Positions 6,943-13,589 of a DNA stretch of 13,779 nt are shown piece by piece. Made by a program: the position numbers and the translations under genes. The stretch covers positions 1 to 13,779 of the forward strand of contig CABUZX010000024.1 of the NCBI GenBank assembly GCA_902496185.1, read 5' to 3'. The notes under the pieces were generated by a model. The model saw nothing but the letters and a program-made list of their open reading frames with translations, was not told the origin of the DNA and did not search any database. The number at the start of each line of letters is the position of its first letter. The stretch's first letter is position 1. The stretch comes from an uncultured Subdoligranulum sp. Lineage in GTDB: Bacteria; Bacillota; Clostridia; Christensenellales; CAG-314.

Positions 6943-7148
6943 TTAAATACCTCTACAAAAAAAGTGCGCCAACCGAAGTTAACGCACAAAAAACGCAAAC
7001 TCCGATAGTCGCCAAACCAACCGAAAAGCAAGAACTATACCTAATTATCGCCATGTCAGTAGGAATTTGCATTTTTAACAAATTCATTATTGACATGACT
7101 AAAAAAGGGTATAACTATCCTATAAAGAAAAAAACAGCCCTTGCTTAA
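6909..7148 (+). CDS. Doubtful small membrane protein ORF, antisense to the leader RNA
   Basis: An open frame of 79 codons from ATG 6909 (or 89 from TTG 6879) would encode two hydrophobic segments (MIFLWGLNILAFKYLY and ELYLIIAMSVGICIF) joined by a Lys/Pro/Thr linker. The composition is plausible for a protein. Against it, there is no ribosome binding site or -35 box, it overlaps the 5' end of the 97-aa gene head to head, and it lies opposite a strong minus-strand promoter, a nested hairpin and an intrinsic terminator. It is listed because it cannot be excluded; it is probably spurious. Confidence 0.25.
   Translation: MIFLWGLNILAFKYLYKKSAPTEVNAQKTQTPIVAKPTEKQELYLIIAMSVGICIFNKFIIDMTKKGYNYPIKKKTALA
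6953..7096 (-). CDS. Possible 47-residue leader ORF upstream of the 97-aa gene
   Basis: The frame begins MSIMNLLKMQIPTDMAIIRY, has a hydrophobic end (FSVGLATIGVCVFCALTSVG), and stops at a TAG that directly abuts the ribosome binding site of the 97-aa gene. It has no visible ribosome binding site of its own and runs through the terminator stem. It could be a regulatory leader peptide, but the nucleic acid structure explains the region better. Confidence 0.2.
   Translation of the reverse strand: MSIMNLLKMQIPTDMAIIRYSSCFSVGLATIGVCVFCALTSVGALFL
6957..6987 (-). terminator. Attenuator-like intrinsic terminator with UUCG tetraloop
   Basis: On the minus strand GTGCGTTAAC (6987-6978) pairs with GTTGGCGCAC (6973-6964), giving 10 pairs of which two are G-U, around a TTCG loop closed by C-G. 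Seven T residues follow (6963-6957). It lies after the promoter at 7174-7202 and just before the ribosome binding site of the 97-aa gene, where a transcription attenuator is expected. The hexamer TTGGCG of its 3' arm also occurs at 7015-7010 and could compete for the 5' arm. Confidence 0.7.
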
Positions 7149-7167
7149 TTTATTCAATTGATTTGGA
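6957..7167 (-). ncRNA. Candidate structured 5' leader / cis-regulatory RNA, class not recognised
   Basis: About 210 nt are expected between the predicted transcription start (near 7167) and the terminator T-run. They contain a two-part hairpin: TGACATG 7091-7097 with CATGTCA 7052-7058, and inside it CAAATTC 7079-7085 with GAATTTG 7063-7069 (loop 9 nt, small internal loop), followed by the UUCG terminator. No T-box, SAM, c-di-GMP, fluoride or other familiar riboswitch signature was recognised. It may be a riboswitch-like or attenuated leader for the 97-aa gene, or a free-standing small RNA. Confidence 0.5.
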
Positions 7168-7173
7168 AATATT

Positions 7174-7202
7174 AGTATACCACACATAAAAACTTTTATC
7201 AA
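7174..7202 (-). promoter_or_regulatory. Strong sigma-A promoter with extended -10
   Basis: On the minus strand TTGATA (7197-7202), a 17-bp spacer and TATACT (7174-7179), with TGG immediately before the -10 (extended -10 element). The expected start is near 7167, about 225 nt before the 97-aa gene. Confidence 0.7.
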
Positions 7203-7221
7203 CTATTTCTGCGCGAATAAA

Positions 7222-7252
7222 AAAACTCGACTTTTACAAGTCGAGTTTTTTT
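7222..7252. terminator. Terminator of the ilvE-VOR-CoA transferase operon
   Basis: A 9-bp stem (ACTCGACTT 7225-7233, AAGTCGAGT 7238-7246) with loop TTAC is extended by A/T pairs, with A residues before and T residues after, so it can work on both strands. It lies 18 nt past the CoA-transferase stop. Confidence 0.85.
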
Positions 7253-7263
7253 ATTATTTAAAA

Positions 7264-8592
7264 TTATTCAAAGATTAAACCGAGTTTTTTTGCTTCCGCC
7301 GTGAGCCACTCTCTATAATTGGGGTGAGCAATACTAATAATTGCTCTTGCTCTTTGGTCAATGCTCAAACCGCGCAAGTTTACAGCGCCGTATTCAGTGA
7401 CGAGATACATCATATCGTTTCTGCACAAAGATACAGCCGCGCCGGGTTTAAGTTGCGGAACAATCTTGGAAACTTCTTCACGCTCGCCCGTTTTTGGATT
7501 TTTAACCATAGCGGTAGAATAAAGCGCCAAAAAGCTCCTACCGCCCTTGCTGGTTTGCGCGCCCACCGTAGTATCGGTTTGTCCGCCCGTACCGCTGTAT
7601 TGCTTGCTACCGATTGCCTCGCTACAAGCCTGACCGGTAAGGTCAACTTCCAACGTGGTATTGATAGAAACTTGATTGTCGTTTTGAGCAATAACGTAAG
7701 GGTCGTTACATTTTGCGCAACTCATAACGTAAACGTTGGGGTTGTTGTTAACAAAATTGTAGGTTTTGTCCGTACCCAAAACGATACTCGTGACGATTTT
7801 GCCCGGCATAAATTGCTTTTTGCTACCGTTGATAATACCTCTTTGAGCGAGATCAACTATACCGTCACCCAAAAGTTCCGTATGGATACCCAAATCCTTT
7901 TTGCCAGCCAAAAAGCCTGTTACGCTGTTGGGAATACCGCCGATACCTATCTGCAAGCAGTCACCGTCGTTGATATATTGAGCAATATATCCTCCGATAA
8001 GACTATCTTTTTCCGTCACGGGGACGGGATGGTCTTGTGGCAAGCCGTACTCTACTTCTACAAGGTAGTCGACGTCTTCGACGCTGATAAGGTTGTCACC
8101 GTATGCAAAAGGCATATTTTTGTTGACTTCCATCACCACCGTTTTGCCTGCTTTTTTTACTTCTTCTATAACGGAAGAAGAGTAAATGTTGGACATACTA
8201 ATAGACATCAAGCCGTCTTTATTAGGAGCGCTACAAGTAGAAATAAATATATCGGGTACTCCTTGCGCGCACATTGTACGCGCGGTATGTCTCAAGTGCG
8301 AAGGAGTATAACTAACAGACATTATTTTTGATGCGTCACGAGTCGGCTTGCTCATAAACAAGCAGTTTATTTTGAAACTGTCCTTGTACTTTGCGTCCTC
8401 CATAAAGGCATAACTGCGATTTTGCAAACAAGTCCAAATTTCTACGTTTTTGACTCTGTCGGCAATTTTGTGGAGATTGTTCATAAAGCCTTGTGGCTCT
8501 ACCGTTGCGTCGCCCACACCGATTTTCATATCCGACTTTACCAAAGCCAAAATATCGTCGACGGAAACTAATTTGTCTTTGTAACTTTTCAT
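7264..8592 (-). CDS. Acetyl-CoA hydrolase/transferase family CoA-transferase
   Basis: This 442-residue enzyme belongs to the AcetylCoA_hydro family that includes 4-hydroxybutyrate and butyryl-CoA:acetate CoA-transferases. It swaps CoA between an acyl-CoA and acetate or another acid. Family motifs seen are CLQIGIGGIPN (about residues 212-222), HTELLGDG with the probable catalytic Glu at 239, TLEVDLTGQ (about 313-321), YSGTGGQTD (about 332-340) and the C-terminal VTEYGAVNLRGLS. The start at 8592 is preferred over 8631 because GGAGAG precedes it and the longer version would overlap the upstream gene. It is 16 nt after the oxidoreductase gamma gene and last in the operon. A role in releasing fatty acids from branched or other acyl-CoAs made by the oxidoreductase is inferred from context; exact substrates cannot be read from sequence. 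Confidence 0.9.
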   Translation of the reverse strand: MKSYKDKLVSVDDILALVKSDMKIGVGDATVEPQGFMNNLHKIADRVKNVEIWTCLQNRSYAFMEDAKYKDSFKINCLFMSKPTRDASKIMSVSYTPSHLRHTARTMCAQGVPDIFISTCSAPNKDGLMSISMSNIYSSSVIEEVKKAGKTVVMEVNKNMPFAYGDNLISVEDVDYLVEVEYGLPQDHPVPVTEKDSLIGGYIAQYINDGDCLQIGIGGIPNSVTGFLAGKKDLGIHTELLGDGIVDLAQRGIINGSKKQFMPGKIVTSIVLGTDKTYNFVNNNPNVYVMSCAKCNDPYVIAQNDNQVSINTTLEVDLTGQACSEAIGSKQYSGTGGQTDTTVGAQTSKGGRSFLALYSTAMVKNPKTGEREEVSKIVPQLKPGAAVSLCRNDMMYLVTEYGAVNLRGLSIDQRARAIISIAHPNYREWLTAEAKKLGLIFE

Positions 8593-8608
8593 ATCTCTCT
8601 CCGAAAAA

Positions 8609-9136
8609 TCAAAGGGCATAACCCGCTTCAAAGCATTTCAAAACGCTTTCTAAAACAGCAGGCTTCTTTTCAAAGTTGTGCTTAAGTACGCTTATTGCCG
8701 TTTCGTAAGGAGTAACGCCAGCGTGCTTTACGTAAGCGCCGTACATAACGATATTTGCGCTTCTGCCGTTGCCGTTTGCTACTGCAACGTCGTTTGCAGG
8801 TACGTAAACAACGTTGATATCGTCTCTGTCAACTTTTGCGTCGATAAGACTGCTGTTTACAAAAAGATATCCTCCTTTTTTTACGCTTGGCAAAAATTTT
8901 GCAAGACTGGGTTTGTTCATAACGATAACAACGTCCGCCATAGTGACGATTGGGCTACCAACCTGTCTGTCACTGACAACAACGGAACAACTTGCCGTAC
9001 CGCCACGCATTTCCGGACCGTATGAAGGCATCCAGGAAACTTCCTTACCGTCGTTCATACCGCCATAAACGATATATTTGCCGATAGTCAAAACGCCTTG
9101 TCCGCCAAAACCGGACATAACAATTCTACTTTCCAT
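8609..9136 (-). CDS. 2-oxoacid:ferredoxin oxidoreductase, gamma subunit
   Basis: The 175-residue protein matches the POR/VOR gamma family: it opens with MSGFGGQGVLTIGK, a glycine-rich loop, and contains SYGPEMRGGTASCSVVVSD, the hallmark of this subunit. It completes the thiamine-diphosphate enzyme that oxidises a 2-oxoacid to acyl-CoA, CO2 and reduced ferredoxin (called VorC or KorC in annotated operons). Its ATG overlaps the TAA of the beta gene (TAATG), with GAGG 7 nt upstream inside the beta coding end, so the two are translationally coupled. Length is normal. Confidence 0.92.
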   Translation of the reverse strand: MESRIVMSGFGGQGVLTIGKYIVYGGMNDGKEVSWMPSYGPEMRGGTASCSVVVSDRQVGSPIVTMADVVIVMNKPSLAKFLPSVKKGGYLFVNSSLIDAKVDRDDINVVYVPANDVAVANGNGRSANIVMYGAYVKHAGVTPYETAISVLKHNFEKKPAVLESVLKCFEAGYAL

Positions 9137-9900
9137 TATTTTGCCTCCTCAATATCCTTAAATACGCCCAACGGATAGTTTTTGGTCATTTCCGTCTTGA
9201 CAAAGCTCAACGCGTCCGTCGGAGACATATACCAGTTTGTCGGGCAACCGGACAAGATTTCTACAAAAGTGAAGCCTTTTTTGTCCATTTGATAACTGAA
9301 CGCCTTTTTGATTGCCTTTTTAGCTTTCATTACGTTTGCAGGGTCAGTCAACATAACGCGCTCGATATAAGCAGGGCCGTTAAGCGTTGCAAGCAATTCC
9401 GCAACGTGCACGGGGTTGCCGTTTACTACTTCGCCTTCTTCCGTACGGATTTTTCTACCGGCGATACAGGTTGTGGCTTTTTGACCTTCCAACGTTGTGG
9501 GAGCCATTTGACCGCCCGTCATACCGTAAATAGCGTTGTTGATAAAGATTACCGTGATATTTTCGCCTCTTGCAGCGGCGTGTACGACTTCTGCCATACC
9601 GATACTCGCAAGGTCGCCGTCTCCCTGATAAGAAAATACGGCGGTGTTTTTGTGAACGCGCTTGATAGCCGTTGCTACAGCGGGAGCGCGACCGTGGGCG
9701 GCTTCCTGCATGTCGCAATTAAAGTAATTGTAAGCAAATACTGCGCAACCTACCGGAGCGACGCCTACAACGTTGTCAACGAGACCGAGTTCTTCAATGG
9801 TCTCTGCAATAAGTTTGTGCGCAATACCGTGAGTGCAACCCGGGCAATAGTGCAAAGTTGCGTCGGTCAACATAGCGGATTTTTTGTAAACTACAACCAT
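9136..9900 (-). CDS. 2-oxoacid:ferredoxin oxidoreductase, beta subunit (ThDP-binding)
   Basis: The 254-residue subunit binds thiamine diphosphate: the GDG...NN motif runs from GDGDLASIG (about residue 93) to IFINNAIYG (about 121). The N-terminal LHYCPGCTHG corresponds to the conserved CPGCGHG cluster/cofactor motif with T replacing the second G. The start at 9900 is preferred over 9930 because GGAGG lies 10 nt before it and it forms a TAATG overlap with the alpha stop, like the other junctions of the operon. It works with the alpha, gamma and delta subunits; in VOR/KOR nomenclature this is the A or B gene depending on the scheme. Confidence 0.92.
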   Translation of the reverse strand: MVVVYKKSAMLTDATLHYCPGCTHGIAHKLIAETIEELGLVDNVVGVAPVGCAVFAYNYFNCDMQEAAHGRAPAVATAIKRVHKNTAVFSYQGDGDLASIGMAEVVHAAARGENITVIFINNAIYGMTGGQMAPTTLEGQKATTCIAGRKIRTEEGEVVNGNPVHVAELLATLNGPAYIERVMLTDPANVMKAKKAIKKAFSYQMDKKGFTFVEILSGCPTNWYMSPTDALSFVKTEMTKNYPLGVFKDIEEAK

Positions 9901-10964
9901 TATTTTAAAACCTCCATAACTTTTTCGCAAATTTCCTCAGGGGAAACTACGTATCCACCCAACTTGCCCAAAAATTCTACGGGCTTTTTGCATTCGATAG
10001 CCAACTTTACGTCCTCTATCATTTGACCTGCGTTGAGTTCTACGTCAAGGAAAGCCTTGACGCTTGCCTTATCTGCATACTTTTTGAATACTTCGCTGGG
10101 GAAGGGGAATACGGTGATAGGTCTTATCATACCGACTTTTACGCCTTGAGCGCGGAGATCGTCGATTGCCGTACGGGCAATTCTGCCAACCGAACCAAAA
10201 GCCGTGATAATAATCTCTGCGTCGTCGCAAAGATATTCTTCACACATAGTTTCCTTCTCGGCAAGTTCCCTATATTTTGCTTGCAACTCCAAATTGCGGG
10301 GTTCGCAAATTTCAGGCTCGATATAAAGACTGTTGACGATACGTCTGTCTGCGCCGTGATGTTTGCCTGTGGTTGCATACTTTTTGGTTTCGGGATCGGG
10401 CATTTCCTTCATTGGCTTAAAGGAAACGGGTTCCATAATTTGTCCCAAAATACCGTCACCCAAAATAAATACGGGTATGCTGTATTGCTCTGCCTTGTCA
10501 AAAGCGTCGTAAAGCAAATCTACTGCTTCTTGAACGGTACTCGGAGCATAAGTCAACATACGGTAGTCACCGTGACCGCCTCCCTTTGTCGCTTGGAAGT
10601 AGTCGCCTTGGCTAGGTTGAATACCGCCGAGACCAGGACCGCTACGAGTCATGTTGACGATAACACAGGGAAGTTCTGCCATTGCTATGTAACTAATACC
10701 TTCTTGCTTGAGGCTGACGCCCGGTGAGCTACTGCTGGTCATTGCTCTTGCGCCTGCGCCTGCAGCGCCGTATACCATGTTGATTGCGGCGACTTCACTT
10801 TCTGCCTGAACAAAATCTCCGCCGATTTCACGGATACGCCAACTCATATATTCGGGAATTTCGTTTTGCGGGGTGATAGGATAACCAAAGAAATATCTGC
10901 AACCGCCACGGATTGCGCCTTCTGCTACGGCTTCGTTGCCTTTCATCAATTTCTTTTCGCTCAT
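9900..10964 (-). CDS. vorB: 2-oxoacid:ferredoxin oxidoreductase, alpha subunit (VorB-type)
   Basis: The 354-residue subunit starts MSEKKLMKGNEAVAEGAIRGG and contains GYPITPQNEIPEYM, the QAESEVAAINMVYGAAGAGAR block, TSSSSPGVSLKQEG and TRSGPGLGGIQPSQGDY. These are typical of the pyrimidine-binding subunit annotated as 3-methyl-2-oxobutanoate dehydrogenase VorB. The close KOR (2-oxoglutarate) family cannot be fully separated by eye. The start at 10964 is set by GGAGGT within the end of the delta gene and a TAATG overlap; the upstream in-frame ATG (11027) would lie deep inside delta. With ilvE upstream, branched-chain 2-oxoacids are the most natural substrates. Confidence 0.92.
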   Translation of the reverse strand: MSEKKLMKGNEAVAEGAIRGGCRYFFGYPITPQNEIPEYMSWRIREIGGDFVQAESEVAAINMVYGAAGAGARAMTSSSSPGVSLKQEGISYIAMAELPCVIVNMTRSGPGLGGIQPSQGDYFQATKGGGHGDYRMLTYAPSTVQEAVDLLYDAFDKAEQYSIPVFILGDGILGQIMEPVSFKPMKEMPDPETKKYATTGKHHGADRRIVNSLYIEPEICEPRNLELQAKYRELAEKETMCEEYLCDDAEIIITAFGSVGRIARTAIDDLRAQGVKVGMIRPITVFPFPSEVFKKYADKASVKAFLDVELNAGQMIEDVKLAIECKKPVEFLGKLGGYVVSPEEICEKVMEVLK

Positions 10965-11167
10965 TATCTGTGTACCTCCAATGCGCTGTCGGGGCACATA
11001 CGGGCGCAAGATGCGCAACTGACGCAAGCGTCTTGGTCAACGCACTCTACGACAAAGTACCCCTTGTTGTTGCTGTTTTTGCCAATCTGCATGATGTGTT
11101 TGGGACATGCCAAAACACACAGACCGCAACCTTTGCAAACTTCAAAGTCAACTTTAACTTTTTCCAT
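10964..11167 (-). CDS. 2-oxoacid:ferredoxin oxidoreductase, delta subunit (2x[4Fe-4S] ferredoxin)
   Basis: This 67-residue ferredoxin-like subunit has two classical clusters, CKGCGLCVLACP (about residues 11-22) and CVSCASCARMCP (about 48-59). It passes electrons from the thiamine enzyme to external ferredoxin. AAGGAG lies 10 nt before the ATG. It is first of the four subunit genes (delta-alpha-beta-gamma, the usual VOR/KOR order) and its stop overlaps the alpha start. It begins 65 nt after ilvE, with no convincing minus-strand terminator or promoter in the gap. Confidence 0.92.
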   Translation of the reverse strand: MEKVKVDFEVCKGCGLCVLACPKHIMQIGKNSNNKGYFVVECVDQDACVSCASCARMCPDSALEVHR

Positions 11168-11232
11168 TTTAGTTTACTCCTTATTTTTACCTTAACTGCG
11201 TTTAGGTTTTTTTAGTTTTTATTGATAAAAAA

Positions 11233-12285
11233 TTATTTAACGTGGGTTACCCAACCAAACTTGTCTTGTACGCGACCTTGTTGAATACCCTGAATAGTTT
11301 CGTACAAATCTTTGCCAACAGGACCGGGCTTGTTTCCGCCGATTTCATAATTTTTGCCGGCGTGCCCCAAAATACCAACGGGGCTGACTATTGCGGCAGT
11401 ACCTACGCCGAACATTTCCGTCATTTCGCCAGTGCGGGCTTTTTCCAAAATATAATCAACGGGGATTTGTTCTTCCTTTACGGTATAGCCCTTATCGCGA
11501 AGCACCGTAATAGCGCTGTCACGGCTGATACCACGCAAAATACTGCCGGAAAGAGCCGGCGTTATTACTTCGCCGTTGATGACAAACATAACGTTCATAG
11601 TGCCGACTTCTTCAACGTATTTGTGCGTTACGTCCAACCACAAAACTTGGTCGTAACCTTGTTTTTTAGCAAGTTCCGTCGCCAAAAAGCTTGCGCCGTA
11701 GTTTCCTACGCACTTAGCTTCGCCCGTACCGCCCACGCAAGCGCGAACGAGATTGTCTTCTATCTTGATTTTTACAAGACCTGCGCCTGCTTTAAAATAG
11801 CTGGAAACAGGACAGCATACAACGTAAAATTTAAAGTTTTTGCAAGTAGTGACGCCGATTTTCGGTTCTGTCGCTATCATTGTCGGACGAAGATACAAAG
11901 CCTTTCCGTCGCCTACGGGGATCCAATCCTTTTCGATAGAAACCAATTTTGCAATACCTTCCTTAACGGCGTTGAGGTCAAAAGAAGGCATACCCATACG
12001 CCATGCGGATTTGTTCATTCTGTCGAGATTTGCCTCGATACGGAACATACTGATTTCTCCCTTATCGTTTTTGAAAGCTTTCGCACCTTCAAAAATTCCT
12101 TGACCGTAATGCAAAATCATTGCAGCAGGACTGAGAGAAAAATTCTCGTAGGGCTTGATGACCATTTCGCCCCATACTCCGTCGGTCCAATCCATTTCCA
12201 ACATATAGTCGGTCATATACTTGCCAAAAGGCAATTCGTTGAAATCCGGCTTCTGCTTGAGATTTTTGCATTTGATAATTTTCAT
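11233..12285 (-). CDS. ilvE: Branched-chain amino acid aminotransferase
   Basis: This is a 350-residue fold-type IV PLP enzyme that interconverts valine, leucine and isoleucine with their 2-oxoacids using 2-oxoglutarate/glutamate. Family features are HYGQGIFEGAKAF (about residues 59-71), YLRPTMIATEP, the PLP lysine K191 in GGTGEAKCVGNYGAS, VEEVGTMNVMFV, and SGSILRGISRDS. Length and motifs match the BCAT/IlvE II group. The start at 12285 is chosen because GGAGG sits 8 nt upstream; an in-frame GTG at 12300 would place the ribosome binding site inside the gene. It is the first gene of the operon leading into the 2-oxoacid:ferredoxin oxidoreductase, which suggests a catabolic as well as biosynthetic role. 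Confidence 0.93.
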   Translation of the reverse strand: MKIIKCKNLKQKPDFNELPFGKYMTDYMLEMDWTDGVWGEMVIKPYENFSLSPAAMILHYGQGIFEGAKAFKNDKGEISMFRIEANLDRMNKSAWRMGMPSFDLNAVKEGIAKLVSIEKDWIPVGDGKALYLRPTMIATEPKIGVTTCKNFKFYVVCCPVSSYFKAGAGLVKIKIEDNLVRACVGGTGEAKCVGNYGASFLATELAKKQGYDQVLWLDVTHKYVEEVGTMNVMFVINGEVITPALSGSILRGISRDSAITVLRDKGYTVKEEQIPVDYILEKARTGEMTEMFGVGTAAIVSPVGILGHAGKNYEIGGNKPGPVGKDLYETIQGIQQGRVQDKFGWVTHVK

Positions 12286-12369
12286 GTTTATTTCCTCCAC
12301 AAAAAATACTTTTATTTTGCATCCGACAAAAAAACCAATTTTTTGCCTACAAACTTTTAGACATAATCT

Positions 12370-12398
12370 ATTTTATACCCTTAAAAACTTTAAGTCAA
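12370..12398 (-). promoter_or_regulatory. Sigma-A promoter of the ilvE-VOR-CoA transferase operon
   Basis: On the minus strand TTGACT (12393-12398), a 17-bp spacer and TAAAAT (12370-12375) match the consensus at 5 of 6 positions in each box. The expected start near 12363 leaves a 5' UTR of about 78 nt. Confidence 0.7.
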
Positions 12399-12539
12399 GT
12401 ACTATTTTTATTTTCCGCAACAAAATCGTAAATTTTTTTTGTTTTAAAAATTTTTATGAATTTTTATTAGTAAATTGCTTTTAAAATACACAAAAACACC
12501 GCTTTTTAATGAATAATATACATTTGCAAGTTTTGTCGT

Positions 12540-12582
12540 TTTTTGACGTCTTCAACAACCGCCAAACTTCGCCCGTCAAAAA
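12540..12582. promoter_or_regulatory. Inverted repeat at the dehydrogenase promoter, candidate operator
   Basis: TTTTTGACG (12540-12548) and CGTCAAAAA (12574-12582) are perfect 9-bp inverted repeats with 25 bp between. The right arm is also part of a shorter palindrome, GTCAA-AAA-TTGAC (12575-12587), that overlaps the -35 box. The regulator is unknown. Confidence 0.3.
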
Positions 12583-12611
12583 TTGACAAAACGTAAAGCT
12601 GGTGCTAAAAT
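12583..12611 (+). promoter_or_regulatory. Sigma-A promoter of the D-2-hydroxyacid dehydrogenase gene
   Basis: A perfect -35 TTGACA (12583-12588), a 17-bp spacer and a -10 TAAAAT (12606-12611). The expected start near 12618 gives a very short 5' UTR of about 18 nt. Confidence 0.75.
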
Positions 12612-12635
12612 ACAACCAAAATAGGTACAAAAAAA

Positions 12636-13583
12636 ATGAAAGTTGTTATTTTGGATTACGAAACTCTTGGTTTAGACCTTGACTTGTCGATTTTTGACAA
12701 ATACGGCAAAATAGCAAAATACCCCACAAGCTCAGAGATAGAGGCAAAAACACGCCTTGCTGACGCAGACGTTGTAGTTTTAAACAAAACACCGCTTACT
12801 GCGGAGGTTCTTGCGTGCGCTCCCAACCTTAAACTTATATGCAAAACGGCTACAGGCTACGACAACGTGGACGTAAATTATTGCAAAACCCATGGCATAA
12901 GGCTCACCAACACGCCAGCATATTCCACCAACAGCGTTGCTCAAGTAACGGTGACTATGGCTTGTATGCTTTTGACAAAACTTAACGTATACAAAGATTT
13001 CGTGCGTAGCGGAGAATATTTTAAGTCGGTGAGCGCAAACAAACTTACACCCACCTTCAACCAGTTTGACGGATTGACTTGGGGCATAGTAGGCTTTGGC
13101 AATATCGGCAAAAAGGTTGCAAAAATTGCCGAGGCTCTTGGTTGTAAAATTTTGGTAAACTCTCAAACCATTCACCACGAAGCGCACTGCGTAACCCTTT
13201 CGCAATTACTTTTAAATTCAGACGTAATTTCCTTACATTGCCCACTTACAGACCAAACGCGTGGACTTATCGGGGTGGAACAATTAAAATTGCTAAAAAA
13301 ATCAGCAATATTGATTAACGTAGCGCGCGGAGCAGTTTGGGACGAACAAGCCGTTGCCAACGCTCTGCTTGACGACAAAATAGGCGGAATAGGCTGTGAC
13401 GTTTTTACTCAAGAACCCATTACACCATTACACCCCTTTGCAAAAATTTTGCATCTCGACAATGCGATACTTACTCCGCACATGGCTTGGGGCTCAGTTC
13501 AGTCTCGAAATAAATGTATCAACATGGTGGTTGACAATATCGACGCATTTTTTGCAGGAAACCCCACTAATATCGTCGTTTAA
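12636..13583 (+). CDS. D-2-hydroxyacid dehydrogenase, glycerate dehydrogenase/hydroxypyruvate reductase-like
   Basis: The 315-residue cytosolic oxidoreductase interconverts a 2-oxoacid and a D-2-hydroxyacid with a nicotinamide cofactor. The Rossmann motif GFGNIG spans about residues 153-158, and the catalytic residues of the family are R231 (NVARGAVWDE), E260 (DVFTQEP) and H282 (LTPHMAWGS). The N-terminal MKVVILDYETLGLDLDLS and the HMAW context resemble glycerate dehydrogenases. The usual acidic residue after beta-2 of the Rossmann fold (NAD preference) is not seen; that stretch reads KILVNSQTIH. The ribosome binding site is weak (AGGT, about 10 nt before the ATG). It is divergent from the ilvE-VOR operon, so a role in reducing branched-chain 2-oxoacids is possible, but hydroxypyruvate or other substrates are equally open. 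Confidence 0.9.
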   Translation: MKVVILDYETLGLDLDLSIFDKYGKIAKYPTSSEIEAKTRLADADVVVLNKTPLTAEVLACAPNLKLICKTATGYDNVDVNYCKTHGIRLTNTPAYSTNSVAQVTVTMACMLLTKLNVYKDFVRSGEYFKSVSANKLTPTFNQFDGLTWGIVGFGNIGKKVAKIAEALGCKILVNSQTIHHEAHCVTLSQLLLNSDVISLHCPLTDQTRGLIGVEQLKLLKKSAILINVARGAVWDEQAVANALLDDKIGGIGCDVFTQEPITPLHPFAKILHLDNAILTPHMAWGSVQSRNKCINMVVDNIDAFFAGNPTNIVV

Positions 13584-13589
13584 CCCCCC

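Larger units (their letters stand above)
12286..12635. other. Divergent intergenic region, 350 bp
   Basis: No gene is seen here. It holds the ilvE operon promoter (12370-12398, minus), the dehydrogenase promoter (12583-12611, plus) and, next to the latter, an inverted repeat (TTTTTGACG 12540-12548 and CGTCAAAAA 12574-12582) that could be an operator. The middle, about 12400-12535, is very AT-rich with nothing recognised. The roughly 78-nt ilvE 5' UTR shows no T-box or terminator. Confidence 0.6.

Noticed and set aside
7324..8331. Long plus-strand open frame (335 codons) opposite the CoA-transferase
   Set aside because: It has no family motifs and low-complexity Cys/His/Val-rich translation, and it lies fully antisense to a gene with strong family motifs.
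8593..8631. Longer CoA-transferase start overlapping the gamma gene
   Set aside because: GGAGAG is placed for the ATG at 8592, and the extension does not match the family N-terminus.
9289..10727. Plus-strand open frames opposite the alpha and beta oxidoreductase genes
   Set aside because: Shadows of well-supported subunits; translations lack domain features.
11168..11232. Hairpin ACCTTAACTGCGTTTAGGT followed by T7 in the ilvE-delta gap
   Set aside because: The T-run follows only on the plus strand, where no gene ends; on the minus strand it is followed by A residues, so it should not terminate the operon.
12286..12300. GTG start five codons upstream for ilvE
   Set aside because: The GGAGG that would serve as ribosome binding site lies inside that extension and fits the ATG at 12285.
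11242..12360. Long plus-strand open frame (372 codons) opposite ilvE
   Set aside because: It is a mirror of the ilvE coding frame, with no recognisable domain and no ribosome binding site; ilvE has clear PLP-enzyme motifs.
12286..12363. T-box or amino-acid attenuator before ilvE
   Set aside because: The UTR is only about 78 nt and contains no T-box sequence, leader peptide rich in branched-chain codons, or terminator hairpin.
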